A stretch of 64,000 nucleotides of DNA from Kiloniella litopenaei (lineage in GTDB: Bacteria; Pseudomonadota; Alphaproteobacteria; Kiloniellales; Kiloniellaceae). Positions 55,068 through 64,000 of this stretch are shown here, piece by piece. The notes beneath the pieces are model-generated. The model was not told the DNA's origin, searched no databases, and was given only the letters and a program-made list of their open reading frames with translations. The position numbers and the translations under genes are program-made. Numbering within the stretch: position 1 is the stretch's first letter; each line of letters begins with the position of its first letter. The stretch covers positions 1 to 64,000 of the forward strand of contig NZ_LANI01000030.1 of assembly GCF_000982415.1 (NCBI RefSeq). The letters are read 5' to 3'.

Positions 55068-57332
55068 TCACAGAAATGAATAGGGATCAACGTCAACAAC
55101 GACCTTAATACGTGATGGCGCTTTCAGCTGGCTGAGCCAATTCCTTGCGATACCCTGAGGTGCGATAGTTTTTTTACTCATAATGAGGAAACGCCGCCTA
55201 AATTTCCCACGTAACAAAGCAAGCGGTGCTGGCGCAGGGCCGAGAATTTGCGCCCCATCAAATTGAGGAATCGATCTGGCCAGCCCCGCACAAAAGTTAT
55301 CCAGCTCACTTTCATCTGGGCCAGACACAATGACAGCCGCCAAGCGGCCAAAGGGCGGCAGGTTTCCTCGCGCCCTTGTTTCTGCTTCAATTTCCAGAAA
55401 CTTGTCGCGATCTCCCTCTTTCAGCGTCTGCATCACAGGGTGCTTGGGATCAGATGTTTGCAACAACACACGTCCTTTGTGTTCTGCACGCCCGGCACGC
55501 CCGGCCACCTGATGCAATAGCTGGAAAGTTCGTTCCGCAGCCCTCAAATCACCGCCAAACAAACCAAGGTCCGCATCTACAACACCAACAAGCGTTAGAT
55601 AAGGAAAGTGATAACCTTTGGCAACGACCTGTGTTCCGACAAGAAGATTAACCTCCCGATTCTGTATTCGATCGACCATTTCTTTTGTCGCAGCCGGTGA
55701 CGTCATGGTGTCACTGGCCATAAGCGCCACATTCGCCTCGGGAAAAAGCAACTTCGCCTCTTCCACGATCCTCTCAACCCCCGGACCGCAAGGAACCAGA
55801 GAATCCTCTGCCCCACAAGAAGGACAGGTTTCCGGTAACGCAGCGGAAAAACCACAATGATGGCACTGCAATCGCCGAAAGCGTCGATGCTCAACCAACC
55901 ATGCCGTACAATGCGGACACTGCAATCGATGCCCACAGGTCCGGCAAAGTGTTAGGGGGGCATAACCTCTGCGGTTCAAAAAAAGCATCGCTTGCTCGCC
56001 TGCCTCCAGGGTCTGGCGAATAGCCCCTCGCAGCGCCTGTGATAGCCACCCCGGTCCCGACTGCAATCGCTCGGGCTTATCAAACCGCAAATCGATTAAC
56101 TCCACATCAGGCATACCGGCCCCACCATGGCGACCGGGAAGGATCAAACGTTCGTACCGCCCGCTTTGTACATTGACCATCGTTTCCAGCGCCGGGGTAG
56201 CAGATGCCAGAACAATAGGACAACCACAGCCCTTTGCCCTGACCACCGCCATATCCCTTGCATGGTAATAAACGCCATCTTCCTGCTTGAAGGAACCTTC
56301 GTGCTCCTCATCCACAATAATAAGGCCGAGGTCACTATAGGGTAACATCAAAGCAGAACGCGCCCCGACGACAACTGGCGCCTTACCTGACGCAACTGCT
56401 CGCCAGGTTTTTCGCCGAAGCGCTGGCGTCAGATCAGAATGCCATTCAGCTGGCGCAACCCCGAATCGCTGCTTAAATCTATCCAGCCACTGACTTGAAA
56501 GCGCAATTTCCGGCAACAAGACCAAAGCCTGTCGCCCTTCCCTCAATGCCGCCTCGATAGCTTCGAAATATACTTCCGTTTTACCGGACCCGGTAACACC
56601 ATCCAGAACAACTGTTGAGAAAGATCGTCCCTGAACCCTGCTGACAAGGTCATCCGCTGCCGCTTTTTGATCAGGGGAGAGTTCGGGGCCGACAGCATCA
56701 GAAACAGGGGCGGGAAAGAAAAAATCCGGTGCCTCGAAATAACTCTCAATCATGCCAAGTTTTTCCAGCCCCTTTACAACAGAACTGGAAACACCCGCTT
56801 CTCTCGCCAGATCAGCCGACGTCCAGCCACCACTATTTGTGACGACATCAATTACCTTTTGGCGGGCACTTGTCAGGCGAGTTTTTTCCCTTTCACCTTC
56901 TTTTGAAAGAGCATCACCTGATAACCGATAGAGCTTTTGCCCTACCTGATCTTCCAACGCCTGGGGAACAGACAAAGCCATCTTAAGGACAGAACCTTGC
57001 GGAGAAAGCGTATAGTTAGCGACCCATTCAACAAATTTTCGCAACTCTTCTCTCAGAGGCGGGACTTCAGAGACACTTACAATCTCTTTCAATTTTTTCA
57101 GGGGTACATTTTCGTCCGCGTCACCATCCCAGACAACACCCGGCAAGACTCGCCGGCCAACCGGCACCATGACAACCTGTCCCGGTTCCAACGCGATCTG
57201 CGCGCCATCCGTTCCATAAGGTAATAAATAGTCATAAGGTTTTTCAATTGGCAGAACAACCTGTACCCGGCAACGGAGAGGTTGCTTATTCATCTCCTCA
57301 AATAAAGCCTGCCCTTCACCACCATTCTGCAC
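55068..57332 (-). CDS. priA: Primosomal replication restart helicase PriA
   Basis: A 3'-to-5' helicase that reloads the replisome at stalled forks. The 754-residue protein has the N-terminal DNA-binding domain (about 15-110), DGVTGSGKTEVYFE (Walker A), IIVDEEHEGSFK (DEEH), the zinc-binding Cys pairs in CRTCGHRLQCPHC and CHHCGFSAALPETCPSC, and DADLGLFGGD with AGRAGRA. The GTG at 57332 lies about 10 bases after AGGGA. An ATG at 57293 would give the usual N-terminus but sits almost on its GAGGAG. Either is possible. Confidence 0.97.
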   Translation of the reverse strand: MQNGGEGQALFEEMNKQPLRCRVQVVLPIEKPYDYLLPYGTDGAQIALEPGQVVMVPVGRRVLPGVVWDGDADENVPLKKLKEIVSVSEVPPLREELRKFVEWVANYTLSPQGSVLKMALSVPQALEDQVGQKLYRLSGDALSKEGEREKTRLTSARQKVIDVVTNSGGWTSADLAREAGVSSSVVKGLEKLGMIESYFEAPDFFFPAPVSDAVGPELSPDQKAAADDLVSRVQGRSFSTVVLDGVTGSGKTEVYFEAIEAALREGRQALVLLPEIALSSQWLDRFKQRFGVAPAEWHSDLTPALRRKTWRAVASGKAPVVVGARSALMLPYSDLGLIIVDEEHEGSFKQEDGVYYHARDMAVVRAKGCGCPIVLASATPALETMVNVQSGRYERLILPGRHGGAGMPDVELIDLRFDKPERLQSGPGWLSQALRGAIRQTLEAGEQAMLFLNRRGYAPLTLCRTCGHRLQCPHCTAWLVEHRRFRRLQCHHCGFSAALPETCPSCGAEDSLVPCGPGVERIVEEAKLLFPEANVALMASDTMTSPAATKEMVDRIQNREVNLLVGTQVVAKGYHFPYLTLVGVVDADLGLFGGDLRAAERTFQLLHQVAGRAGRAEHKGRVLLQTSDPKHPVMQTLKEGDRDKFLEIEAETRARGNLPPFGRLAAVIVSGPDESELDNFCAGLARSIPQFDGAQILGPAPAPLALLRGKFRRRFLIMSKKTIAPQGIARNWLSQLKAPSRIKVVVDVDPYSFL

Positions 57333-57613
57333 GAATCGTCATTCCCTGTTAAAAATTATGCTCTAGCCTTTGCTTATAGAGGCTTCCTTTACAAGGAAGA
57401 AAAATCAAAAGAGCTGATACAAAAGATATGAACGATACATCGAAAAACTCTATCGTTCACTTTCCCTTCGTACTTTCATGATTTATATATACTGAAACTC
57501 TGAGCCACGGGCAGCAACACGCTAGCTTACGGACGGACAACATGTTCTGCTAACCTGGATATCCCTTCTTGGATTAAGAAGCAGAACGCGACACAGTAAT
57601 ACAGGATTGATTG

Positions 57614-58270
57614 ATGGAATTCTTTATCGACACTGCGGATATCGACGAAATTCGCGAACTTGCTGCAACCGGCCTTGTTGACGGCGTAACCACAAACCCG
57701 TCCCTAATCGCCAAAAGCGGCCGTCAGTTTATTGAGGTCATCAAAGAAATCGCAGACGTTGTTCCTGGCCCTGTAAGCGCCGAAGTCACATCCCTTGAAT
57801 ATGACGGAATGATCTCCGAAGGGCGCAAACTTGCCGCCATCGCAGATAACATTGTGATCAAGCTCCCTCTTACACCGAACGGCCTGAAAGCCTGTAAAAC
57901 CTTCTCAGATGAAGGCATCGACACCAATGTAACACTTTGCTTCTCTTCAGCTCAGGCTCTGTTGGCGGCAAAAGCTGGTGCGACCTATATCTCCCCCTTC
58001 ATTGGTCGCCTGGATGATCTGGCCCAAGACGGTCTGACTTTGATTTCTGATATCGTTGAAATCTATAGCGCCTATCCAGATATCAGCACAAAGGTTCTGG
58101 TTGCATCTACACGTAGCCCCCTTCATGTGGTTGAAGCGGCAAAGATGGGTGCAGATACGGCAACTATTCCACCAGCTGTTCTAAAAGCAATGTTCAAACA
58201 TCCATTAACCGATAAAGGTCTGGAAGCCTTTATGGCTGACTGGGAAAAAACCGGTCAATCCATTCTCTAG
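57614..58270 (+). CDS. Transaldolase-like fructose-6-phosphate aldolase/transaldolase
   Basis: A 218-residue short transaldolase of the FSA/TalC group. [33 protein letters not shown] and the Schiff-base Lys in [15 protein letters not shown] are characteristic. The short length separates it from classical TalB. It may act as the transaldolase of the pentose phosphate pathway, as similar short enzymes do in many alphaproteobacteria, or as an aldolase. The ATG at 57614 follows GGA at 7 bases. It lies 21 bases before the DUF484 gene, an order (fsa-DUF484-xerC, with priA upstream divergent) common in this class. Confidence 0.93.
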   Translation: MEFFIDTADIDEIRELAATGLVDGVTTNPSLIAKSGRQFIEVIKEIADVVPGPVSAEVTSLEYDGMISEGRKLAAIADNIVIKLPLTPNGLKACKTFSDEGIDTNVTLCFSSAQALLAAKAGATYISPFIGRLDDLAQDGLTLISDIVEIYSAYPDISTKVLVASTRSPLHVVEAAKMGADTATIPPAVLKAMFKHPLTDKGLEAFMADWEKTGQSIL

Positions 58271-58291
58271 AAAGTGGTGCAGGACAAGATT

Positions 58292-59017
58292 ATGAGTAGC
58301 CCTTCTCAGGATGTAGAGACTGATCAAATAAAAGAACCTCTCATCACTGCGCGTCACGTCGAAAAATACCTTCGCCAGCATGCGGATTTTCTGGTGCAAC
58401 ACCCTCAGGTGATAGATAGCCTTGAGATACCCGGAAAAACAGAAGGGCGCGGTCTTGCTGATCTCCAGCAGCACATGATCGAAAAATTGCGCAATCAACT
58501 TGCCCAGGTAACAAGAGAGCGCGACGTCGTTATATCAAGAAGCCATCACAACAAGCTAACCCAAGACAGAACCCACCGGGCTGTAACCGCTCTGATCTCT
58601 GCAAAGAACTTCGAGCACCTTATCGACATCATCAGCACTGAACTTCCCATCATCATGGGAATGGATGCAATCGCCATTGGCGTCGAACAACCGGGCGATT
58701 CTGACGTTGCGGCCCCAGTAGAAGGCATTTCCTGCCTCCTCGCCGGTATGGTGGATGGATTAATCGGGAGCGGACAACCCGCTGTGCTTCGTAGCCACAT
58801 ACAGGGGGATGTCTGCCTTTACGGCACCATGGCGCCCCTTATACAATCCGATGCTTTGGTTAGACTCCATATTTCATCAACTACACCTCCAGCCATGCTG
58901 GCATTTGGATCACAGAGAGATGATCAGTTTGAACCCGGCCAAGGTACGGAATTGATCCGCTTTATCGGATCTGTCGTTGAAAACACGATCAGAACCTGGC
59001 TGAAACTCCCTGAATAA
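58292..59017 (+). CDS. DUF484-family GAF-like protein
   Basis: A protein of about 241 residues. The N-terminal part has VEKYLRQHADFLVQHPQVIDSL, the DUF484 signature, then a coiled coil (about 55-85) and a GAF-like domain. I choose the ATG at 58292, 8 bases after AGGA. A GTG at 58274 is in frame. DUF484 genes lie directly upstream of xerC in many proteobacteria, as here, but the function is not known. Confidence 0.88.
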   Translation: MSSPSQDVETDQIKEPLITARHVEKYLRQHADFLVQHPQVIDSLEIPGKTEGRGLADLQQHMIEKLRNQLAQVTRERDVVISRSHHNKLTQDRTHRAVTALISAKNFEHLIDIISTELPIIMGMDAIAIGVEQPGDSDVAAPVEGISCLLAGMVDGLIGSGQPAVLRSHIQGDVCLYGTMAPLIQSDALVRLHISSTTPPAMLAFGSQRDDQFEPGQGTELIRFIGSVVENTIRTWLKLPE

Positions 59018-59039
59018 TTCATCCAAAAAGGGAAGAGCC

Positions 59040-60014
59040 ATTAAAAAGACGCCAAGAAAAACACTCGAAATAGATCTTACGGTTCTTCCCTGGAACGATG
59101 ACGTTCAAATCGCTTTTCAAGACTGGCTCAGCTGGCATCGCAACGAGAAAAGATCTTCAGACAAAACCATAGAAGCCTATGCACAAGATATTAGGGCTTT
59201 CCTTCGCTTTCTTGGTGAACACAGCGGCCATGTCATTACCTTAAAATCGATAAACCAACTGGAAATCCGCGATTTCAGGTCCTGGCTTGCTGCCCGTAGT
59301 GGACAGAATCTAAGCAAAACATCCACAGCTCGGGCACTGTCCGCTGTACGCGGCCTGTTTAAATGGATGAACAAACAACAACTAATCAACAATCATGTGC
59401 TCGATATTCTTCGCACACCAAAAAAAACACAGGCTATTCCCAAAGCTCTCACGAAGGGGGAAGCCCAACAGGTAATGGAACAAAGCCTTGAACTACAGGA
59501 CGATACCTGGGTTGGCCTCAGGGATCAGGCCGTTCTCCTCCTTCTCTATGGCTGTGGATTGCGCATTTCTGAAGCACTGGATTTGAATCAGGAAGACGCC
59601 CCACGCAAAGGACAAGACTTCCTTCGTGTTGTGGGGAAACGAAACAAAGAACGTCTGGTGCCGATTTTACCTGTTGTTTGCGACGCTATTGCAAGCTATC
59701 AGGCCTCTTGCCCCTTCCCCACAGCCCAGGGTTCGCCCCTTTTTTTGGGCGTTAAGGGCAAAAGGCTTTCTGCCAGAATCATACAGCTCCAAACCCAAAA
59801 GCTGCGCGGCCTGCTTGGCTTGCCAGAAACAGCAACACCCCACGCCCTTCGACACAGCTTTGCCACGCACCTGCTTTCCAATGGCGGGGATCTCAGAGCA
59901 ATACAGGAATTGCTTGGCCACAGCTCTCTTTCGACAACACAGCGTTATACCGATGTCGATGCCGATGAATTGCTAAAGGTTTACGACAAGGCCCACCCCA
60001 GCGCACAAAAGTAA
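59040..60014 (+). CDS. xerC: Tyrosine recombinase XerC, apparent ATT start
   Basis: XerC with XerD resolves chromosome dimers at dif. The frame is open from 59004 and encodes the full SAM-like core-binding domain (about 25-110; QDWLSWHRNEKRSSDKTIEA, AYAQDIRAFLRFLGEHSG) and the catalytic domain with Arg in GCGLRISEAL, HALRHSFATHL, LGHSSLSTTQRYTDV and Tyr. No ATG, GTG or TTG occurs before 59367, which would remove the whole N-terminal domain. ATT at 59040 has AGGGA 6 bases in front and gives 324 residues, close to the family length. It lies 22 bases after the DUF484 stop. A CTG at 59010 is the only other candidate and has no ribosome site. Confidence 0.9.
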   Translation: MKKTPRKTLEIDLTVLPWNDDVQIAFQDWLSWHRNEKRSSDKTIEAYAQDIRAFLRFLGEHSGHVITLKSINQLEIRDFRSWLAARSGQNLSKTSTARALSAVRGLFKWMNKQQLINNHVLDILRTPKKTQAIPKALTKGEAQQVMEQSLELQDDTWVGLRDQAVLLLLYGCGLRISEALDLNQEDAPRKGQDFLRVVGKRNKERLVPILPVVCDAIASYQASCPFPTAQGSPLFLGVKGKRLSARIIQLQTQKLRGLLGLPETATPHALRHSFATHLLSNGGDLRAIQELLGHSSLSTTQRYTDVDADELLKVYDKAHPSAQK

Positions 60015-60042
60015 ACCTGACGCCTCAAACAATTACGAAAAT

Positions 60043-61278
60043 TTAGCCTTCGTCCTCCACCTGCATCGCGGCAGTCTCTGGTGTTGACGTACGCGCAGGC
60101 GGCGTAGAAACATAGGCCACTTTCTCGTCCTCAGCGACAGGTGCACGGCGCGTGATACGCCAGATCGTGTAAAGCACAATAAGTACATGCGCCCCCAGAG
60201 ACGTCATAAACAAGCCTGCGGTCCCAATGTGGGCCATTCCTACACCGGACAACAAAGGCCCAATGATCGACCCCATTCCAAAAACAAGAAGCAAACCACC
60301 ACTTACCTGAATAAAGCTGCCCTCCGCAGCATGATCGTTGGCATGAGCGACAATCACCGGGTACATGCTAAAAATCGATGCACCGAAAAAGCCAATGAGG
60401 ATCATATTGAAAAGCTCTGTTTCCGGGGCAATCAGGATAAAAGACAAATCCACAGCTATGGCTGTGAGTGCAATCACCAACAAAACTTTTCGTCGATCCA
60501 TTTTATCCGAAAAATGACCGACAGGGACCTGTACCAAAGCCCCCGTCAGAATCGGAATACTTGTAAAAAGCGCAACACTCGTCAGGACGAGGCCAATACG
60601 GTCAGCATAAACAGCGGCTAATGTTCCGAAAGAAGCATTGGAAATCCCAACCATAAAAACAGCAAAAACCGCAACTGGTGAGTTTTTCCACAAAGCTTTT
60701 ATATCCAGACTAACTTTAGCCAAGGGGTTGGGCGAAGCGCTGGATGAAACCGCCGTGGGAACCAGGGCCAAGCAATAAAACATTGCGCCCAGAACAAAGA
60801 ACAGAAAGCCGGCACTATCACCAAGTGGCAATACCATCTGACCTGTTGTTGTCGCGGCAAGTGTTACCATTGTATAGATACCGAAAATTTTCCCCCGCGA
60901 GCTGGCATCGGCTCTTTCACCAAGCCAGCTTTCAACAATCATTGCAGCCCCGGCAAAACAAAAACCTGAAACCGCGCGCATTGGTATCCAAGCAAAAGGA
61001 GAGACAACCAACAAAGAGCTTAAAATCGCGAATGCCGCAAAAGCTGCCATCACACTAAAGGCCCGAATATGACCAACCTTGGAAACGAATCTTGGCATGA
61101 CAACACAGGCACTTACGTATCCCACCGCCCAACCAGTCCCAAGCAACCCCAATGAGAAGGCCGAGAAGCCTTCCATATTCCCACGGACAGGAAGAATCAG
61201 TGCATTAATACCACCAGCAAAAAAGAGAAAAGCCGCGCCCAGGAGAAGCGCACTGATGGGGAATAGTTGACGAATCAT
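60043..61278 (-). CDS. MFS transporter (YcaD-like)
   Basis: A 411-residue inner-membrane carrier with 12 segments. GINALILPVRGNMEGFS, SGFCFAGAAMIVESWLGERA and SSRGKIFGIYTMV are typical of the YcaD group of the major facilitator superfamily. The C-terminal tail is soluble and rich in Thr, Pro and Glu. AGGGA precedes the ATG. Substrates of the group are not known. It is convergent with xerC. Confidence 0.85.
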   Translation of the reverse strand: MIRQLFPISALLLGAAFLFFAGGINALILPVRGNMEGFSAFSLGLLGTGWAVGYVSACVVMPRFVSKVGHIRAFSVMAAFAAFAILSSLLVVSPFAWIPMRAVSGFCFAGAAMIVESWLGERADASSRGKIFGIYTMVTLAATTTGQMVLPLGDSAGFLFFVLGAMFYCLALVPTAVSSSASPNPLAKVSLDIKALWKNSPVAVFAVFMVGISNASFGTLAAVYADRIGLVLTSVALFTSIPILTGALVQVPVGHFSDKMDRRKVLLVIALTAIAVDLSFILIAPETELFNMILIGFFGASIFSMYPVIVAHANDHAAEGSFIQVSGGLLLVFGMGSIIGPLLSGVGMAHIGTAGLFMTSLGAHVLIVLYTIWRITRRAPVAEDEKVAYVSTPPARTSTPETAAMQVEDEG

Positions 61279-61389
61279 ATTTCTGAAGTCCCTGTATTTT
61301 TATGCCTAGATTCATATTAGTCATTCAGGTTTAAAACCAACGCCAGGCTATTCCATCTCCACAAAGAACGGAATAACATTTTGTTTTAT

Positions 61390-62637
61390 TTATATAATTT
61401 TTCCTTGAGACAAAGGCTTCTGACGTCCAAATTTATGAATAATCAATGGGCCCAAAAGCACACCGATACCCATTGTTAAAAAAGCCATTGCCCATGCCAG
61501 GGTATTTTCTGCCCCACCGAATAAATCCAGCACTCCTCCAAAAACAATCGGCGACAAAGATCCGGCTGCAAAGCCCGCAAGTGACTGCAAAGCCATTGTT
61601 GCGCCCTTTCGCTTGGGATCAGAATTGGCAACGACACCAGAGGTCAGCGAGGAAGAATCAGCCGTGGCTGTAACGCCGTATATCGTGAAAGCAACAATAA
61701 CAACGATAAAAGGCAAGCTGGCTGAGAAACCGATCACAAAACCAATAAGAGCTGATGCCCCCATGACCAGCGTTAAAAGCTTTCGACGTCCATACCGAAC
61801 TGAAAACTCATTCCCGATCACACTTGCCGGAAGCCCAAGCAAAAACACCCACGATGCAATTTGCGTCGGGCTCCAGTCGAAAGCTCCTGCTGGCTGCAGA
61901 GAAAGAGAAAAAACCAGAAAAGCTACCAGCCAGGCACGAAGAGCAAAAAGCTCCCACAAATGTGCCGCATAAGCGAGGATATAACCAAGAGCAGGCCGAT
62001 TGGCGATAACAGGTTTGAAATTCACCAACTCCTTCATCGGGATGTGGTGATACGGCTTGTGGCCCCGGGCAACAAAGAGATAAACAACACCCCATGCGAA
62101 AAAGCTACCAATACCCGCAACAAGAAAGGCCCATTGCCACCCCATGAGCTGCCAAACTTCCCCAGCAACAAAAACCGATACACCAGTGCCAATGGCAAAA
62201 TGAGCTGTGTAATAGGCCACAGCACGGCTTTGTTGCTTCTTTGCACTAATCAGATCGGTTAAAAGCTTGAGACCAACCATATAGGTTCCTGCAAGGCTAA
62301 CCCCAGCAAAGAGGCGAAAAAGCATTGCCGTCCAGAAGCCTTCGGCCAGAAAAGCAAATCCAAGAGCCGCAATGCCACCAACCGCCATGGAATAGAGGTA
62401 GATCCGCCGTGCATCCTCCCGATCCGTTAGTGCAACCAGTAACGGCACAGCCGCTGCGTAGCCCCCGTAATAGATCCCGCTAATCCATCCGATCTCGGTA
62501 TTGCTTAAAACCCATTTTTTTTGAAAAAGGATAATCAGGGCAGAAAAGGTTGCGTTATCAAGCATGCCCAAAACTTGAGCCAGACACATAACCGCAATCA
62601 AAGTGGTTGCTTTTTTTGTCGTACTTCCATCAAGCAT
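61390..62637 (-). CDS. MFS transporter
   Basis: A carrier of about 415 residues with 12 segments. GGYAAAVPLLVALTDREDARR carries motif A-like charges and RLFAGVSLAGTYMVGLKLL follows in helix 4. I take the ATG at 62637, 9 bases after GAGG. The frame is open a further 126 bases, but that part is not membrane-like. It resembles nitrate/sugar-type MFS carriers only in general. It lies upstream of the YcaD-like gene by 111 bases on the same strand, and the two may be co-transcribed. Confidence 0.83.
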   Translation of the reverse strand: MLDGSTTKKATTLIAVMCLAQVLGMLDNATFSALIILFQKKWVLSNTEIGWISGIYYGGYAAAVPLLVALTDREDARRIYLYSMAVGGIAALGFAFLAEGFWTAMLFRLFAGVSLAGTYMVGLKLLTDLISAKKQQSRAVAYYTAHFAIGTGVSVFVAGEVWQLMGWQWAFLVAGIGSFFAWGVVYLFVARGHKPYHHIPMKELVNFKPVIANRPALGYILAYAAHLWELFALRAWLVAFLVFSLSLQPAGAFDWSPTQIASWVFLLGLPASVIGNEFSVRYGRRKLLTLVMGASALIGFVIGFSASLPFIVVIVAFTIYGVTATADSSSLTSGVVANSDPKRKGATMALQSLAGFAAGSLSPIVFGGVLDLFGGAENTLAWAMAFLTMGIGVLLGPLIIHKFGRQKPLSQGKII

Positions 62638-62713
62638 TCTTGTTAGCCTCACCCCTCTGGCGCAAATGATAAGCTTTTTTATCCTCAATTTGTCCAGAAA
62701 TAATTCTAAAAAA

Positions 62714-62743
62714 AAAGAGAGGGAGCTCACGCTCCCTCTCTTT
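62714..62743 (-). terminator. Rho-independent terminator after lpdA
   Basis: A 13-bp perfect stem (62714-62726 and 62731-62743) with a TCAC loop is followed on the minus strand by a run of T. It lies 27 bases past the lpdA stop. Confidence 0.93.
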
Positions 62744-62770
62744 AAACTAGTCTCTAGACGCACCCAGGAA

Positions 62771-64000
62771 TTACATATGAATTGCGCGCTTATCTACGGC
62801 AAGTGCGGCCTCTTTCACAGCTTCGCTCAGTCCAGGGTGCGAGTGGCAAGTTCTGGCAATATCCTCAGCAGAACCACCAAATTCCATCACGGCAACAGCT
62901 TCGGACAATAGCTCACCCGCTGCCGGGCCAATAATGTGTACGCCCAGAACTTTATCGCTTGTTGCATCAGACAGAATTTTCACCTGACCGTCTGATTCAC
63001 CCATAGCACGTGCGCGGCTGTTGGCGCTGAAAGGAAACTTACCAACGTTATAAGCAACACCAGCTTCCTTGAGAGCCTCTTCGCTTTTACCAACAGTGGC
63101 TATTTCCGGATGCGTATAAACAACCCCGGGTACCAGTTCATAATTCACATGACCTTTTTGTCCCGCAAGCGTTTCCACACAGGCAACACCGTCTTCTTCT
63201 GCTTTATGCGCCAGCATTGGGCCGGGAACACAATCGCCAATCGCATAGATGCCATCGACAGATGTTTTGAAATTACCATCGACCTGAATTACACCACGTT
63301 CCATGGCAACACCCAGTTCTTCCAATCCAAGACCAGATGTATAGGCACGGCGTCCGATAGAAACCAGAACAGTATCAACTTCCAGTTCCTCAACTTTACC
63401 TTTTTTCACAGATTCCATCGTCAGCTTGACTTTGCCATCAACTTTGTCTGCTGCGGTAACCTTCATTCCCAGTTTGAATTTCAGACCCTGCTTACCCAGA
63501 ACACGTTTGGCAAGTTTCCCTGTTTCTTCGTCAATACCGGGAAGGATTTTATCGAGAAACTCAACAACAGTAACTTGCGCCCCAAGCCGTGACCAAACTG
63601 ATCCCAATTCCAGACCAATTACACCGGCACCGATAACGACCATATGCTCAGGCACTTTTTTCAGAGAAAGCGCACCAGTTGACGTAACAATCTGCTCTTC
63701 ATCCGTTTCAATACCAGGTAAAGGCGTTGATTCTGAACCTGTCGCAATCAAAATGTCTTTGGTTTTCAATGTCTGTTCGCCATCGTCACCCTTGACGAGA
63801 ACTTCGCCAACCTTGGGAATAGAGCCCCAGCCCTTAACGTAATCGACCTTGTTTTTCTTCAGAAGAAACTCAACACCCTTGGTCAGGTCTTCAACAACCT
63901 TGTCCTTGCGCCCCAGCATTGTTTCCAGATCCAGCTCGACAGATCCCTTGATCCCATGCTCGGCAAAGTGCTTTTGTGCATCCACAAACTTCTCGGAAGA
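62771..64000 (-). CDS. lpdA: Dihydrolipoamide dehydrogenase (E3), 5' truncated by the window
   Basis: The FAD enzyme that reoxidises lipoyl groups of 2-oxoacid dehydrogenases and the glycine cleavage system. 409 residues are present. The FAD-binding N-terminus and the redox CxxxxC lie beyond 64000. Seen are the ILIATGSESTPLPG strand, the NAD-binding VVIGAGVIGLELGSVW, YAIGDCVPGPMLAHKAEEDG and the His-Glu dyad in CHSHPGLSEAVKEA. A GTG at 63985 is only an internal codon: the frame runs on to the edge with family-like sequence. It is most likely the E3 of the 2-oxoglutarate dehydrogenase cluster. Confidence 0.95.
   Translation of the reverse strand, partial: SSEKFVDAQKHFAEHGIKGSVELDLETMLGRKDKVVEDLTKGVEFLLKKNKVDYVKGWGSIPKVGEVLVKGDDGEQTLKTKDILIATGSESTPLPGIETDEEQIVTSTGALSLKKVPEHMVVIGAGVIGLELGSVWSRLGAQVTVVEFLDKILPGIDEETGKLAKRVLGKQGLKFKLGMKVTAADKVDGKVKLTMESVKKGKVEELEVDTVLVSIGRRAYTSGLGLEELGVAMERGVIQVDGNFKTSVDGIYAIGDCVPGPMLAHKAEEDGVACVETLAGQKGHVNYELVPGVVYTHPEIATVGKSEEALKEAGVAYNVGKFPFSANSRARAMGESDGQVKILSDATSDKVLGVHIIGPAAGELLSEAVAVMEFGGSAEDIARTCHSHPGLSEAVKEAALAVDKRAIHM

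Noticed and set aside
54881-55099. Small minus-strand open frame between priA and atpH
   Set aside because: It overlaps the end of priA and has no recognisable domain or ribosome site.
59367-60014. xerC as a short gene beginning at the ATG at 59367
   Set aside because: That would remove the core-binding domain, which is clearly encoded in the same frame directly upstream without any stop.
59004-60014. xerC as a frameshifted pseudogene
   Set aside because: The frame is continuous and both domains with the catalytic residues are intact, so only the start codon is unusual.
60043-62637. The two MFS genes as a recent tandem duplication
   Set aside because: Their sequences and motifs differ throughout; they share only the superfamily fold.

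Overview
The window is a piece of an alphaproteobacterial chromosome of roughly even base composition. Gene order points this way: obgE-proB-proA-nadD-rsfS-rlmH, then gpmI-envC-ctpA-divergent polysaccharide deacetylase-rppH, atpHAGDC next to priA, and a DUF484 gene next to xerC. Genes for choline sulfate and ectoine use, TRAP transport and a che cluster suggest a motile marine Rhodospirillales-like bacterium. The genus is inference. I see no rRNA, tRNA, CRISPR array, insertion sequence or prophage.

Positions 1-6726 hold a signalling block. It starts with the tail of a chemoreceptor ending in a WxxF CheR/CheB tether, then cheR, cheD and cheB. Next come a soluble receptor-like protein that also carries a CheZ-like DxxxQ motif, a STAS protein, a receiver-PP2C phosphatase, and on the other strand a receiver-like/HATPase kinase. 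The last three are the parts of a SpoIIA/Rsb-type partner switch sitting beside chemotaxis genes. I consider this the best candidate for an undescribed system.

Positions 6917-31610 are catabolic and accessory: choline sulfatase with its LysR regulator; a Bcr/CflA exporter; DoxX; a TAXI-type TRAP transporter with a universal stress protein; an RpiR regulator divergent from an aminotransferase-BKACE pair; a five-gene ectoine-degradation operon with an M20 deacetylase where DoeB is expected; and a cluster bounded by two IclR regulators (quinone oxidoreductase, AhpD-like protein, RidA, a probable TIM-barrel protein of unknown function, DUF1330). Several perfect inverted repeats lie in the promoter regions here.

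Positions 31723-64000 are mostly housekeeping: a saccharopine dehydrogenase-like enzyme, L21 (with a long Lys/Ala/Pro tail) and L27, Obg, proline synthesis, NAD synthesis, ribosome silencing and 23S rRNA methylation, glycolysis, cell-wall amidase activation, RNA pyrophosphohydrolase, F1 ATP synthase, PriA, a transaldolase-like aldolase, XerC, two MFS carriers and a 5'-truncated dihydrolipoamide dehydrogenase. Two of these genes, rsfS and especially xerC, appear to start at non-canonical codons (AUA/AUC and AUU) placed at ideal distance from a Shine-Dalgarno sequence.
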